From: Labrys sp. WJW
GTDB lineage: Bacteria; Pseudomonadota; Alphaproteobacteria; Rhizobiales; Labraceae
Assembly (NCBI RefSeq): GCF_001676615.1
Contig: NZ_LYXZ01000011.1
Coordinates: 33,439-97,438 of the forward strand
Reading direction: 5' to 3'
Length of the DNA stretch: 64,000 nt
The position numbers and the translations under genes were made by a program. The notes below the pieces were generated by a model, which was not told the origin of the DNA, ran no database searches, and saw only the letters and a program-made list of their open reading frames with translations. Position 1 is the stretch's first letter. The number at the start of each line of letters is the position of its first letter. This document shows positions 24,723 through 33,612 of this stretch, in pieces.

Positions 24723-24804
24723 GGCATTTCATCCGCAGGCGATTGAAGCACTCCCTTGGTAAGGGAGAGGCCAAGGGAAACGCAAGGGATGACAGGCGGT
24801 ATGT

Positions 24805-24873
24805 GGTGTGCCGGTCTTCAGACCGGCATGTCCTCGACCGTTCGAAAAATGCCGGTCTGAAGACCGGCACACC
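24805..24873. repeat. 25-bp perfect inverted repeat (GCCGGTCTTCAGACCGGC)
   Basis: Arms at 24805-24829 and 24849-24873 are perfectly complementary over 25 nt with a 19-nt spacer, and each arm is itself nearly self-complementary. It lies 2 bp after the stop of the RNA methyltransferase gene, within the 152-bp gap before gluconokinase, and can serve as a terminator for the xseB-dxs operon. Confidence 0.75.
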
Positions 24874-24874
24874 G

Positions 24875-26101
24875 TCATCTTCGCTCGAACACGCCGACCA
24901 GTTCGACATGCCCCGAGTGACGGAACTGATCGACCGGCGTCACCTTGGCGAGCCGATAGCCGCCGGCAATCACAAGCGCGGCATCGCGGGCGAAGGTCGT
25001 CGGGTTGCAGGATACCCCGACGATACGACGCAGCTTGGCGGCGGCAAGGCGCTTGGCCTGCGCCTCCGCACCGGCGCGCGGCGGATCGAAGACCACGGCA
25101 TCGAAGGGCTTGAGTTCCTCGGCCAGCAAGGGACGATGGAAGAGATCGCGCACGGTGGCGCTGACAGGCTTCAGGCCCTGGGCCCGCCGGGCGGCACGGT
25201 CGAGAGCCCCGATGGCCGGCTTGTCCGAATCGAAGGCCTGCACGTGCATGGCATCCGCCAGCGCCAGGGCGAAGGTGCCGCAGCCGGAGAAGAGATCGGC
25301 GATGCGCTTGGCGCCGGACAAGCCCTCGCGCACCAGGCTCGTCAGAGCGATGTCCGCCTCGGCCGTAGCCTGCAGAAAGGCACCCGGCGGTGGTGAAACC
25401 TCCACGGCCCCGAACCGCACCACTGGCGCCCGACGCTCGATCACCACGTCGCCGTGGTTGGAAAGCCGGGCCAGATCGAACTGCTGGGCGAGGTCGCCGA
25501 GCCTCAAACGCATCTTGTCGTCGATGCGTCCGGCGCCACGAATGTCGCAGTCGAGGCCGGTGATCGTGGCTGTCAGCACCAGATCGAGCGGCTTGCCGAG
25601 ACCGCGCAATTGCTTCTCCAGCGCACGCGCCGCCTCCAGGCCGCGGTTCAGTTCCGGCACCAGGATCGGGCAGGCGTCGAGTTCGACGATCGCATGCGAG
25701 CGGGCCTCGGCAAAGCCTACCTTACCTTTGCGGGCATGCAGGGTTGCCCGGCGCCGACCTCGGCCATGGGCATCGACGAGCGGCTCGACCGGCGCCTCGA
25801 TGCCAGCCTGCCTCAGCGCCTCGACCACCAGGCCACGCTTCCAGGCCTGATAGGTGGAAAGCGACAAATGCTGGATGGCGCAGCCGCCACAATGGCTGAA
25901 ATGGGGGCAGAAGGGGTCGATCCGATCCGGGCTCGGTTCTTGCAGGGCGATCAGCCGCCCCCGCTCCCCGGCCACCTCGGCCAGGACCGTCTCGCCCGGC
26001 AAGGCATAGGGCACGAAGACCGGGCCCGGCGCAATGCCGTCACCACGATGCCCCAGCCTTTCGATCTTGAGTTCCAGCGATGTCTCAACGTGCTGATTCA
26101 C
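24875..26101 (-). CDS. class I SAM-dependent RNA (uracil-5) methyltransferase, RlmD/TrmA-like
   Basis: A 408-residue TrmA-family enzyme that methylates C5 of uridine in rRNA or tRNA. A TRAM-like N-terminus (ERLGHRGDGIA) precedes an iron-sulfur ligand set C65, C71, C74 (CPHFSHCGGC) and C144, as in RlmD. The SAM motif is LFSGCGTFAL (270-279), the PPR of FDPPRAG (338-344), and the catalytic Cys365 in GVSCNPTTF. The start is the GTG at 26101, since upstream residues are unlike the family; this choice is moderately supported. It is 73 bp downstream of tlyA and probably the last gene of the xseB-dxs-tlyA operon. The target nucleotide is unknown. Confidence 0.9.
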   Translation of the reverse strand: MNQHVETSLELKIERLGHRGDGIAPGPVFVPYALPGETVLAEVAGERGRLIALQEPSPDRIDPFCPHFSHCGGCAIQHLSLSTYQAWKRGLVVEALRQAGIEAPVEPLVDAHGRGRRRATLHARKGKVGFAEARSHAIVELDACPILVPELNRGLEAARALEKQLRGLGKPLDLVLTATITGLDCDIRGAGRIDDKMRLRLGDLAQQFDLARLSNHGDVVIERRAPVVRFGAVEVSPPPGAFLQATAEADIALTSLVREGLSGAKRIADLFSGCGTFALALADAMHVQAFDSDKPAIGALDRAARRAQGLKPVSATVRDLFHRPLLAEELKPFDAVVFDPPRAGAEAQAKRLAAAKLRRIVGVSCNPTTFARDAALVIAGGYRLAKVTPVDQFRHSGHVELVGVFERR

Positions 26102-26174
26102 GATCTCAACTTCATCAAGCGACACCTGAAAGAGATGAATCAAAATCTCAATCCAGGCGCGCAAGCCCCCTGAT

Positions 26175-26924
26175 TCAATCTATGAGCTCGGCTACACTAA
26201 CCCTATGGGCAGACAGCAGAAACTCCTTATTGCCATCCCCGCCTTCGATGGGAGACGGCACGACCCCATTCACCTTCCAGCCAAGCGACGAGACGAGGCC
26301 GGCGATACGCTCGCAGACCTCGACATGCACGGCCTCGTCCTTGACCACGCCACCCTTACCGACCCGTTCGCGACCTGCCTCGAACTGCGGCTTGACCAGA
26401 ACGGCGAGATCCGCGCCCGGTGCGGCAAGTGCGAGAGCCGCCGGCAGCACCAGCGCCAGTGAGATGAAACTGACATCGGCAACGACGAGATCGATCGGGT
26501 CAGGCACCAGGCTGCGGTCGAGCTTGCGCGCATCCTGCCCTTCGAGCGAGATCAGCCTGTCATTCCCGCGCAGGCTGGCATGGAGCTGATCGTGACCGAC
26601 ATCGACGGCATAGACCCGTGCCACCCCGCGCCGCAGCAACACGTCACTGAAGCCCCCAGTGGAAGCCCCGATATCGAGCGCCACACGCCCCTCCACCGGC
26701 ACCGAAAATATATCGAGCGCATGTTCGAGCTTGAGCCCGCCACGCGACACGAAGGGAAAGGCCGGCTGCGCCTCGATCGCGGCTTCTGCTTCCAGGCTTT
26801 CCGACGCCTTGCGCACGGGCTTGCCATTGGCCGTCACAAGGCCGGCGGAGATCGCCGCCTGTGCCTTCGCGCGGCTGTCGAAATGACCGCGCTCGACCAG
26901 CAGCACGTCGGCGCGCTTGCGCAT
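26175..26924 (-). CDS. tlyA: TlyA-family rRNA methyltransferase
   Basis: A 249-residue protein with an N-terminal S4 RNA-binding domain (residues 1-60: RADVLLVERGHFDSRAKAQA) and an FtsJ-like SAM methyltransferase domain (from about 80: ALDIGASTGGFSDVLL). Family members make 2'-O-methylcytidine in 16S and/or 23S rRNA. Catalytic-type residues K (VSRGGLKLEHAL), D (VVADVSFISL), K (VKPQFEAG) are visible. The start overlaps the dxs stop by one base (TGATG), showing co-transcription. Confidence 0.94.
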   Translation of the reverse strand: MRKRADVLLVERGHFDSRAKAQAAISAGLVTANGKPVRKASESLEAEAAIEAQPAFPFVSRGGLKLEHALDIFSVPVEGRVALDIGASTGGFSDVLLRRGVARVYAVDVGHDQLHASLRGNDRLISLEGQDARKLDRSLVPDPIDLVVADVSFISLALVLPAALALAAPGADLAVLVKPQFEAGRERVGKGGVVKDEAVHVEVCERIAGLVSSLGWKVNGVVPSPIEGGDGNKEFLLSAHRVSVAELID

Positions 26925-28852
26925 CAGGCCCGCTTGGCGCCGGTTACGACATCGCGCCCGAGCACCGACAGAACCTTGGTCACGATGCCGGCGGCATCGA
27001 GCCCGGCCTGGGCATACATCGCCTCCGGCTTGTCCTGGTCGAGAAAGATATCGGGCAGCACAAGGGAGCGGAATTTCAGGCCGTTGTCGAAAGCGCCCGC
27101 CTCGGCCAGGCACTGGGCCACGAAACTGCCGAAGCCTCCTACGGAGCCTTCCTCGACGGTCAGCAGCACCTCGTGCTCGCGAGCGAGCCTAAGCACCAGT
27201 TCCTCGTCGAGCGGCTTGGCAAAGCGGGCATCCGCAACGGTCGCCGACAGGCCGAGCGCCGCCAGGTCCTCGGCTGCCTTCAGGCACTCGGCCAGGCGCG
27301 TGCCGAAGGAGAGCAAGGCGATGTTGCTGCCCTCGCGCAGGACGCGTCCCTTGCCGATCGGCAGGGGCACGCCGGCTTCGGGCATCTCGACTCCGACCCC
27401 CTCGCCGCGCGGGTAGCGGAAGGCGATCGGACCGCCGTCATAGGCGGCCGCGGTTGCGACCATATGCACCAGCTCGGCTTCGTCGGCGGCAGCCATCACC
27501 ACCATGTTGGGCAGGCAGCCAAGAAAGGCGACGTCGAAGGAACCGGCGTGGGTGGCGCCATCCGCCCCGACGAGACCGGCTCGATCGATCGGGAAGCGCA
27601 CGGGCAGGTTCTGGATGGCAACGTCGTGGACGACCTGGTCGTAGCCACGCTGCAGGAAGGTCGAATAGATGGCGCAGAACGGCTTGTAGCCTTCACTCGC
27701 CAAGCCCGCCGCGAAGGTGACGGCATGCTGCTCTGCGATGCCGACATCGTAAAGCCGTTGCGGGAAGGCCTGCTCGAACAGGTCCAGCCCGGTGCCGGAC
27801 GGCATGGCCGCCGTGATCGCCACCACCTTGTCGTCCTTGCGGGCTTCCTTGATCAGGCTTTCGGCGAAGATGCGAGTATAGGAAGGCGCATTGGCCTTGG
27901 CCTTCACCTGCGCGCCGGTGATGACATCGAACTTCACCACGCCGTGATATTTATCGGGCGCGTTCTCGGCCGGGCCGTAGCCCTTGCCCTTCTGGGTGAC
28001 GACATGGATCAGCACAGGCCCATCGGCCTGGTCACGCACATTCTTGAGCACCGGCAGGAGGTGGTCGAGATTATGCCCGTCGATCGGGCCGATATAGTAG
28101 AAACCGAGCTCCTCGAACAGCGTGCCGCCGGTCCAGAAACCGCGGGCATATTCCTCGGTTCGCTTGGCCTTGTCGTAGAAGAATTTCGGCAGCTTCTTGG
28201 CCAGCATCTTGCCGAAATCGCGCAAATTCTTGTAGGTGCCGCCGGAAACCAGCCGGGCCAGATAGGCCGACATCGCGCCCACGGGCGGAGCGATCGACAT
28301 GTCGTTGTCATTGAGGATGACAACGAGGCGCGAGCCGAGAGCCCCGGCATTGTTCATCGCCTCATAGGCCATGCCGGCCGACATCGAGCCGTCGCCGATC
28401 ACGCAGATGACGTTGTTGTCGCGGCCGTCGAGATCGCGCGCCGCCGCCATGCCGAGGCCGGCCGAGATCGAGGTCGAGGAATGCGCGGCGCCGAAGGGGT
28501 CGTATTCGCTCTCGCTGCGCTTGGTGAAACCGCTGAGGCCATCCGGCTGGCGCAGGGTGCGGATGCGGTCGCGCCGCCCGGTGAGGATCTTGTGCGGATA
28601 GGCCTGGTGGCCGACATCCCAGATCAGCCGATCGTCCGGGGTATTGAACACCGCATGAATGGCCACGGTGAGCTCGACCACGCCGAGGCCGGCACCGAGA
28701 TGGCCGCCCGTCACCGAAACGGCGTCAATGGTCTCCCGCCGCAGTTCGTCGGCCACCTGCTGGAGCTTGTCCTCGGGCAGGCGGCGCAGATCGGCCGGCA
28801 GATGGATAGTGTCGAGCAGCGGGGTTGCGGAAGTGTTTGCCAAATTGTTCAC
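26924..28852 (-). CDS. dxs: 1-deoxy-D-xylulose-5-phosphate synthase
   Basis: A 642-residue thiamine-diphosphate enzyme for the first step of the MEP isoprenoid pathway (pyruvate plus glyceraldehyde 3-phosphate). Full-length domain order: ThDP-binding domain with [31 protein letters not shown] and [18 protein letters not shown] (the ThDP motif), pyrimidine-binding domain from about residue 315 ([12 protein letters not shown]...[17 protein letters not shown]) and the C-terminal transketolase domain. It lies between xseB and tlyA in the order typical of Hyphomicrobiales. Confidence 0.97.
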   Translation of the reverse strand: MNNLANTSATPLLDTIHLPADLRRLPEDKLQQVADELRRETIDAVSVTGGHLGAGLGVVELTVAIHAVFNTPDDRLIWDVGHQAYPHKILTGRRDRIRTLRQPDGLSGFTKRSESEYDPFGAAHSSTSISAGLGMAAARDLDGRDNNVICVIGDGSMSAGMAYEAMNNAGALGSRLVVILNDNDMSIAPPVGAMSAYLARLVSGGTYKNLRDFGKMLAKKLPKFFYDKAKRTEEYARGFWTGGTLFEELGFYYIGPIDGHNLDHLLPVLKNVRDQADGPVLIHVVTQKGKGYGPAENAPDKYHGVVKFDVITGAQVKAKANAPSYTRIFAESLIKEARKDDKVVAITAAMPSGTGLDLFEQAFPQRLYDVGIAEQHAVTFAAGLASEGYKPFCAIYSTFLQRGYDQVVHDVAIQNLPVRFPIDRAGLVGADGATHAGSFDVAFLGCLPNMVVMAAADEAELVHMVATAAAYDGGPIAFRYPRGEGVGVEMPEAGVPLPIGKGRVLREGSNIALLSFGTRLAECLKAAEDLAALGLSATVADARFAKPLDEELVLRLAREHEVLLTVEEGSVGGFGSFVAQCLAEAGAFDNGLKFRSLVLPDIFLDQDKPEAMYAQAGLDAAGIVTKVLSVLGRDVVTGAKRA

Positions 28853-28863
28853 CCGGGGAGACT

Positions 28864-28930
28864 AGAGCAAAGCACGCATAAGTGGAAACATCATTTTGCT
28901 CTAACTCTTTGTTCCGACGCGCCTTTGTGA
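28864..28930. repeat. truncated RIME-like element (copy 6, Y hairpin and linker only)
   Basis: CTAGAGCAAAGCACG ... TTTTGCTCTAACTCTTTG...GACGCGCCTTTGTGAT. It begins like the full copies at 15575 and 29248 but loses the X' hairpin. It lies in the 126-bp gap between xseB and dxs. Confidence 0.68.
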
Positions 28931-28978
28931 TGACGGCCGTTCTGGTGGAGCGCTGGGCGCCTTCGAGGCTGTCGAATA

Positions 28979-29227
28979 TCAGGCTTCAGGGAGAGGCTCG
29001 AGCCCGGCGGGCTTGCCCTCGGCATCGAGCCGGATCTTGTCGACCTTGGCCTCCGCGACCTTCAAAAGCTTGTCGCAATGAGCCTTGAGCTGCTCGCCAC
29101 GCCCGAAGAGCGTGATCGATTCCTCCAGCGGCACATTGCCGCCTTCGAGGCTGCGCACGATTTGCTCGAGCTCGGCAAGCGCCTTCTCGAAGCTGAGCGT
29201 TGCGATGTCGGACGGCTTGTCGGCCAT
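28979..29227 (-). CDS. xseB: exodeoxyribonuclease VII small subunit
   Basis: An 82-residue protein with the XseB signature [27 protein letters not shown] and the helical [21 protein letters not shown]. It joins XseA to make exonuclease VII, which degrades single-stranded DNA. First gene of the minus-strand operon with dxs, tlyA and the RNA methyltransferase. The ATG at 29227 starts the conserved region within eleven residues. Confidence 0.93.
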   Translation of the reverse strand: MADKPSDIATLSFEKALAELEQIVRSLEGGNVPLEESITLFGRGEQLKAHCDKLLKVAEAKVDKIRLDAEGKPAGLEPLPEA

Positions 29228-29247
29228 TATCAACCTGTCAGATCTCT

Positions 29248-29348
29248 AGAGCAAAGCGCGTTTAGACGGAAACGCTTGTTTGCTCTAACTCCTTGGTTAG
29301 ACGCGTCTTTGCGATTCTTGGCGATGCCGCCCAATCGCAAAACGCTCT
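29248..29348. repeat. RIME-like mosaic palindromic element, Y-X' orientation (copy 7)
   Basis: AGAGCAAAGCGCGTTT ... AAACGCTTGTTTGCTCT, linker, then TTTGCGATT ... AATCGCAAAACGCTCT. Its first 43 bp are identical to the copy at 15575 and the rest differs at only a few loop positions. Left border CTAGAGC. It sits in the 255-bp divergent gap between xseB and the rhomboid gene; the remaining bases show no clear feature. Confidence 0.82.
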
Positions 29349-29482
29349 CGATTTTCCCCTCTATAGCCCCTAACCCAGCCGTATTGAAAGAAAAAGCCGT
29401 GCAAGTGGCGCGACCCAACCGTGCATAAGGGACATGAGATCGACAGGTTGCGGCTCGCGCCCGCTTCCGGCACAAGCGGCGC

Positions 29483-31021
29483 ATGGATTTGCAGACCTTC
29501 CTCGCGCTCTCCGCCGGTTCCCTGTCAGCCGTAGCCATCGCCCAGGTGTTCGTCACCCGGACCTATCGCTTTCCAGGCATCGCGATCTACCTGGCGGGGC
29601 ATGCGGCCGTGATCGCCATCGCCGTCGCAGGATATCGGTTTCTGCCTGATTATTACGGTTTCCTGGCAGCCCTCGCCTTGCTGGTGATCATCGCGCCGGG
29701 ACCCTTGCTGAATCGGGCCAATCGCGAATTGCTGGCCGGCCGCAACGAACGCGCCGCCCTGCTCGCCCGCCTGGCCAGCCTCATCCAGCCCACCAGCCAA
29801 ATCCGCTTCACGGCCAATCTGTTCAAGGCTCTTTCCGAATCGACGCGCGAGGAACGGATCGGCGCCCTCGAAGCACTGCGCCAGACCGGCAAGCCGGATC
29901 AGGAAGTGATCCTCGACCTGCAATTGCTGCGGCAGCGCCAGAACTGGCAGGGCATCGTCGATTACCTTGCCCGAAACCCCGTGCCGGCAGGCGCAGATGC
30001 GGTCGCCTTCCCGATTCGGGCCCTCGGGGAGACTGGCCAGCTGGAAGCCATGGTGGCGACAGCCATGCGTTATCGCGGCCTGCTCGGGGCCGGGCAATTG
30101 TCGACCCTGATGCTCCTCGCCTTCTGCGGCCGCGTCCAGGCCACGGACTCGATGCTGGCCTCGTTCCATGCCATGCCGGTCTCGGTGAAGGCGTTCTGGC
30201 AGGCGACCGCCCTCCAGGCGGCTGCACGGGGTGAACTCGCCGAGCCCCTGCTGCGCGGCTTCGCCTCCGCCTCCCTGACGCCCGCCCAGAATGAGGCGTT
30301 GATCGCGCGCCTGGACAAGCCGGCGAGCCAGGCGGAAGGTCAACTCTCTCCGCAGGCAACCACCTTCCTCGACGATTTGGAGATGCATATCCGGCGCAAC
30401 GCCCCCCTGCGCCGAAACGGCTGGCAGGCCGCCCCCGTGACCTATCTGCTGATCCTGGCCAATTGCGCCATCTTCGGCGTCGAGCTGTGGCATGGCGACA
30501 CCACCGATGCCGAAAACCTGTTCCGGCTCGGAGGGTTATGGCCCGACGCGGTGGTCCGGGATCATGAATGGTGGCGCCTGCTCAGCGCCATGTTCCTACA
30601 TGCCGGCCCCGAACATCTGATCAGCAACATGATCGGGCTCTTCCTGCTCGGCCGCATGGTCGAGGCTACGGTCGGAAGCCTGCGCATGGGCCTCATCTAT
30701 CTGATCGGCGGCCTGGTCTCCATGGCCGGAGTGCTCGCCCTCACCGAAGCCGGCCTGACCCAGCCCGATGTCCTGGTCGGGGCTTCCGGCGCCATCTTCG
30801 CCCTGATCGGGGCCATCGCCCTGCGTCGCCTCTCCGACTTCCTGGCGACGCGCCATATCGCCGACCGACACAATCTGAGCCTGATCGTCATCGTGCTGCT
30901 GATCCAGGCGGCGATCGACCTTTCACTGCCTCAGATCAGTTTCACCGCGCACGGCATCGGCTTCATCGCCGGCATTGCCCTGGCCTGGATCTTTGGCACG
31001 GCGCACGCCAGCAGGCGGTAG
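29483..31021 (+). CDS. rhomboid-family intramembrane serine protease with long N-terminal extension
   Basis: A 512-residue membrane protease. Two or three N-terminal helices (residues 1-75) are followed by a helical soluble insert of about 230 residues (80-310) with repeat-like helices, then the six-helix rhomboid domain. Catalytic Ser435 in LVGASGAIFA and His490 in FTAHGIGF form the dyad; HAGPEHLISNM (373-383) supplies the oxyanion His/Asn. Family members cleave membrane-embedded substrates. The insert is not part of the standard rhomboid and may recruit substrates. It stands alone after a divergent promoter. Confidence 0.92.
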   Translation: MDLQTFLALSAGSLSAVAIAQVFVTRTYRFPGIAIYLAGHAAVIAIAVAGYRFLPDYYGFLAALALLVIIAPGPLLNRANRELLAGRNERAALLARLASLIQPTSQIRFTANLFKALSESTREERIGALEALRQTGKPDQEVILDLQLLRQRQNWQGIVDYLARNPVPAGADAVAFPIRALGETGQLEAMVATAMRYRGLLGAGQLSTLMLLAFCGRVQATDSMLASFHAMPVSVKAFWQATALQAAARGELAEPLLRGFASASLTPAQNEALIARLDKPASQAEGQLSPQATTFLDDLEMHIRRNAPLRRNGWQAAPVTYLLILANCAIFGVELWHGDTTDAENLFRLGGLWPDAVVRDHEWWRLLSAMFLHAGPEHLISNMIGLFLLGRMVEATVGSLRMGLIYLIGGLVSMAGVLALTEAGLTQPDVLVGASGAIFALIGAIALRRLSDFLATRHIADRHNLSLIVIVLLIQAAIDLSLPQISFTAHGIGFIAGIALAWIFGTAHASRR

Positions 31022-31024
31022 AAT

Positions 31025-31282
31025 GGAGCGCGGACAGGAAGTCCATAGGCGCTAAGATAAGGCGAACCAGGCGCGACAATACCCTCCCCTTGATGGGGAG
31101 GGTCGACGCGCAGCGTCGGGGTGGGGTGACTTCTTCGCAAGAATTCATCGCTTTCGCCGTTGAGACCTGCGTATCTCCACCCCACCCCGGCCTTTCAGGC
31201 CGACCCTCCCCATCGAGGGGAGGGTAAAGAACCCGCGCCTCCAATCTTATCTTAGCGCCTAGGGACAGGACGTCCGCGCTCC
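31025..31282. repeat. 258-bp compound palindromic repeat
   Basis: Outer arms GGAGCGCGGAC/GTCCGCGCTCC (31025-31035, 31272-31282) and inner perfect arms TAGGCGCTAAGATAAG/CTTATCTTAGCGCCTA (31046-31061, 31246-31261) enclose two hairpins of the common CCCTCCCC-TTGA-TGGGGAGGG type (about 31081-31104 and 31200-31225). It fills the 266-bp gap between the convergent rhomboid and dihydroorotase genes. No gene is seen in it. Confidence 0.75.
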
Positions 31283-31287
31283 CAGCC

Positions 31288-32613
31288 TCACGCCGTCCAG
31301 AAGCGTGCGGCCTCGCCACGCGAATGTTCGTCCAGCGAGCCCTCCCACATCACCCTCGCGCCGCGCACGATGGTACCGACTGGCCAGCCGGTGACCTCGA
31401 CGCCGTCATAGGGCGTCCAGCCGCATTTGGAGGCGATCCACTCGTTGCGGATGGTTTCCTTGCGCTTGAGGTCGACGATGGTGAGGTCTGCGTCATAGCC
31501 GACGGCGATGCGGCCCTTGCCGGCCATGCCGAAGATCCGGCAGGGACCATGGCTGGTCAGGTCGACGAAACGCTCCAGCGACAGCCGGCCCTGGTTCACA
31601 TGGTCGAGCATCACCGGCACCAACGTCTGCACGCCGGTCATGCCGGAGGGCGAAGCGGGATAGGGCTTGGCCTTTTCCTCCAGCGTATGGGGCGCATGGT
31701 CCGAGCCGAGCACGTCGACGATGCCCTGGCGGATGCCCTGCCAGATGCCGTCGCGATGGCCGGCGTCGCGCACGGGCGGGTTCATCTGCACCAGCGTGCC
31801 CAGCTTCTCATAGGCCTCGGGCCCGGCGAGCGTGAGATGGTGGGGCGTGGCCTCGCAGGTCACCAGGCGCTTATGCGCGCCGAGGAAAGGAATCTCGTCC
31901 GCCGTCGAGATATGCAGGACATGGATGGGCGCGCCGGTCTCCTCGGCGATGGCGACGAGGCGGCGCGTGCAATTGAGGGCGGCTTCGACATCGCGCCAGA
32001 CCGGATGGGAGGAGGCATCCCCCTCGACGCGCAGGTCACGCCTCTCGCGCAGGCGATATTCGTCCTCCGAATGGAAGGCAGCGCGCCGGCGCGTGCGCTT
32101 GAGGATTTCGCGCACGCCCTCATCGTCCTCGACCAGCAGCGAACCGGTGGACGAGCCCATGAACACCTTGATGCCGGCCGCACCCGGCAGGCGCTCTAGT
32201 TCCGCCACCTCAGGGGCATTCTCGCGGGTGCCGCCAACCCAGAAGGCGAAGTCGCAATGCATGCGATGCGTGCCGCGGCGGACCTTGTCGGCCAAAGCCT
32301 CCGGTGAGGTGGTGAGCGGATCGGTGTTCGGCATTTCGAACACGGCGGTGACGCCGCCCATCACCGCCGCCCGCGAGCCCGATTCGAGGTCTTCCTTGTG
32401 CGTCGGCCCCGGCTCGCGGAAATGCACCTGGCTGTCGATCACGCCCGGCAGGATGGTGAGTCCCGTGCAATCGATCACCTCGCCGGCGCTGGCCTGCGAC
32501 AGATCGCCCAGCGCCGCTATGCGCCCGTCCTTCACCCCGACGTCGCCGCCATGCCGGCCGTCCTGGTTGACGATTTCGCCATTGCGGAAGATGCGGTCGA
32601 AGGTCTGGGGCAT
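31288..32613 (-). CDS. pyrC: dihydroorotase
   Basis: A 441-residue amidohydrolase for the third step of pyrimidine synthesis (carbamoyl-aspartate to dihydroorotate). The TIM-barrel motifs are SQVHFREPGPTHKEDL (61-76), the metal-bridging Lys in GIKVFMG (near 148), HVLHIST, TCEATPHH and LGSDHAPHT with the catalytic Asp. The first His of the usual H-x-H pair is Gln62 (Q-V-H64), a variant I recall from alphaproteobacterial dihydroorotases annotated in the same way. A different cyclic-amide substrate cannot be excluded. No other pyr gene is adjacent. Confidence 0.88.
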   Translation of the reverse strand: MPQTFDRIFRNGEIVNQDGRHGGDVGVKDGRIAALGDLSQASAGEVIDCTGLTILPGVIDSQVHFREPGPTHKEDLESGSRAAVMGGVTAVFEMPNTDPLTTSPEALADKVRRGTHRMHCDFAFWVGGTRENAPEVAELERLPGAAGIKVFMGSSTGSLLVEDDEGVREILKRTRRRAAFHSEDEYRLRERRDLRVEGDASSHPVWRDVEAALNCTRRLVAIAEETGAPIHVLHISTADEIPFLGAHKRLVTCEATPHHLTLAGPEAYEKLGTLVQMNPPVRDAGHRDGIWQGIRQGIVDVLGSDHAPHTLEEKAKPYPASPSGMTGVQTLVPVMLDHVNQGRLSLERFVDLTSHGPCRIFGMAGKGRIAVGYDADLTIVDLKRKETIRNEWIASKCGWTPYDGVEVTGWPVGTIVRGARVMWEGSLDEHSRGEAARFWTA

Positions 32614-32752
32614 GGCGCTCTCCTCGATGACGAAGCTGAAACCCTGCGCTTTTCTCCCAGAGAGCGCCAGCTTTCAACCGCCAATCCGTCGCCTCTTCAC
32701 GCCGCGCACAGGGATTGCCATATAGGAGAGGCTGAAACGGGACTGCCTTGCC

Positions 32753-33598
32753 ATGATCTACCTGCCCGACCGCGCCGTGCTACGCCTCAGCGGAGAGGAT
32801 GCGCGATCCTGGTTCGCCAATCTCGTCACCTGCGACATTGCTCATCTCGAGCCCGGCCAGGGACGATGGGGAGCCTTGCTCACGCCGCAGGGCAAGATCC
32901 TGTTCGATTTCCTGGCGACGATCGGCCAGGATGGGCTCTATCTCGATACGGATGCCGCGCTGGCGGCGGACTTTGCCAAGCGGCTCGGTTTCTATCGGCT
33001 GCGCGCCAAGGTCTCGGTCGAGATCCTGTCACCTGCCTGGGGCGTCTACGCCGCCTTGCCTCCCGAAAGTGTCGATATCGAAGACGCACTCACCTTCCCG
33101 GATCCCAGGCGCCCCGAACTCGGGCTCCGCATCCTCGCGCCTGTCGTCGCCATGGCGGGCGATACGGCCTCTGCCTATCACCACCGCCGCATCGAGCTCG
33201 GCATTCCTGAAGGCGGCAAGGATTTTCGCTTCGGCGAGGCCTTTCCCCATGAAGTGCTGATGGACATGCTCGCCGGGGTCGACTTCAAGAAGGGCTGCTT
33301 CGTTGGCCAGGAAGTCGTCAGCCGCATGCAGCATCGGGGCACCGCACGCACCCGCATCGTACCGGTAACGGCCAGCGCCCCGCTGCCGGCCGTCGGCACC
33401 GAAATCCGCATCGGCGACCGGCCGGCGGGCACGCTCGGCTCCTCGGCCGGCATCAAAGGGCTGGCTCTGCTTCGGCTCGACCGGGTGGAAGAGGGGCTGG
33501 CTGCCGGTGAAACCCTGGCGGCCGAGGGCCTTGCCCTGGCGCTCGAAAAGCCATCCTGGTGGATCGGGCCGAGCGAGGCGCACAAGGCGACGGCCTGA
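32753..33598 (+). CDS. ygfZ: tRNA-modifying/folate-binding protein YgfZ (Fe-S cluster maintenance)
   Basis: A 281-residue GcvT-like protein. The diagnostic motif K180-G-C182-F-V-G-Q-E187 (KKGCFVGQEVVSR) is intact, with the folate-binding region before it and LPDRAVLRLSGEDARSW at the N-terminus. YgfZ uses tetrahydrofolate and supports activity of certain Fe-S enzymes such as MiaB. It is divergent from pyrC across a 139-bp promoter region. Function by family, well supported. Confidence 0.92.
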   Translation: MIYLPDRAVLRLSGEDARSWFANLVTCDIAHLEPGQGRWGALLTPQGKILFDFLATIGQDGLYLDTDAALAADFAKRLGFYRLRAKVSVEILSPAWGVYAALPPESVDIEDALTFPDPRRPELGLRILAPVVAMAGDTASAYHHRRIELGIPEGGKDFRFGEAFPHEVLMDMLAGVDFKKGCFVGQEVVSRMQHRGTARTRIVPVTASAPLPAVGTEIRIGDRPAGTLGSSAGIKGLALLRLDRVEEGLAAGETLAAEGLALALEKPSWWIGPSEAHKATA

Positions 33599-33612
33599 GC
33601 CTGGCACCCGCC

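Noticed and set aside
24805..24873. Insertion-sequence ends
   Set aside because: The arms enclose only 19 bp with no transposase, so this is a hairpin repeat and not an IS.
26861..28930. 689-codon open frame on the plus strand opposite dxs and tlyA
   Set aside because: Both real genes on the minus strand are full length and unmistakable; the opposite frame is a shadow caused by high GC at third positions.
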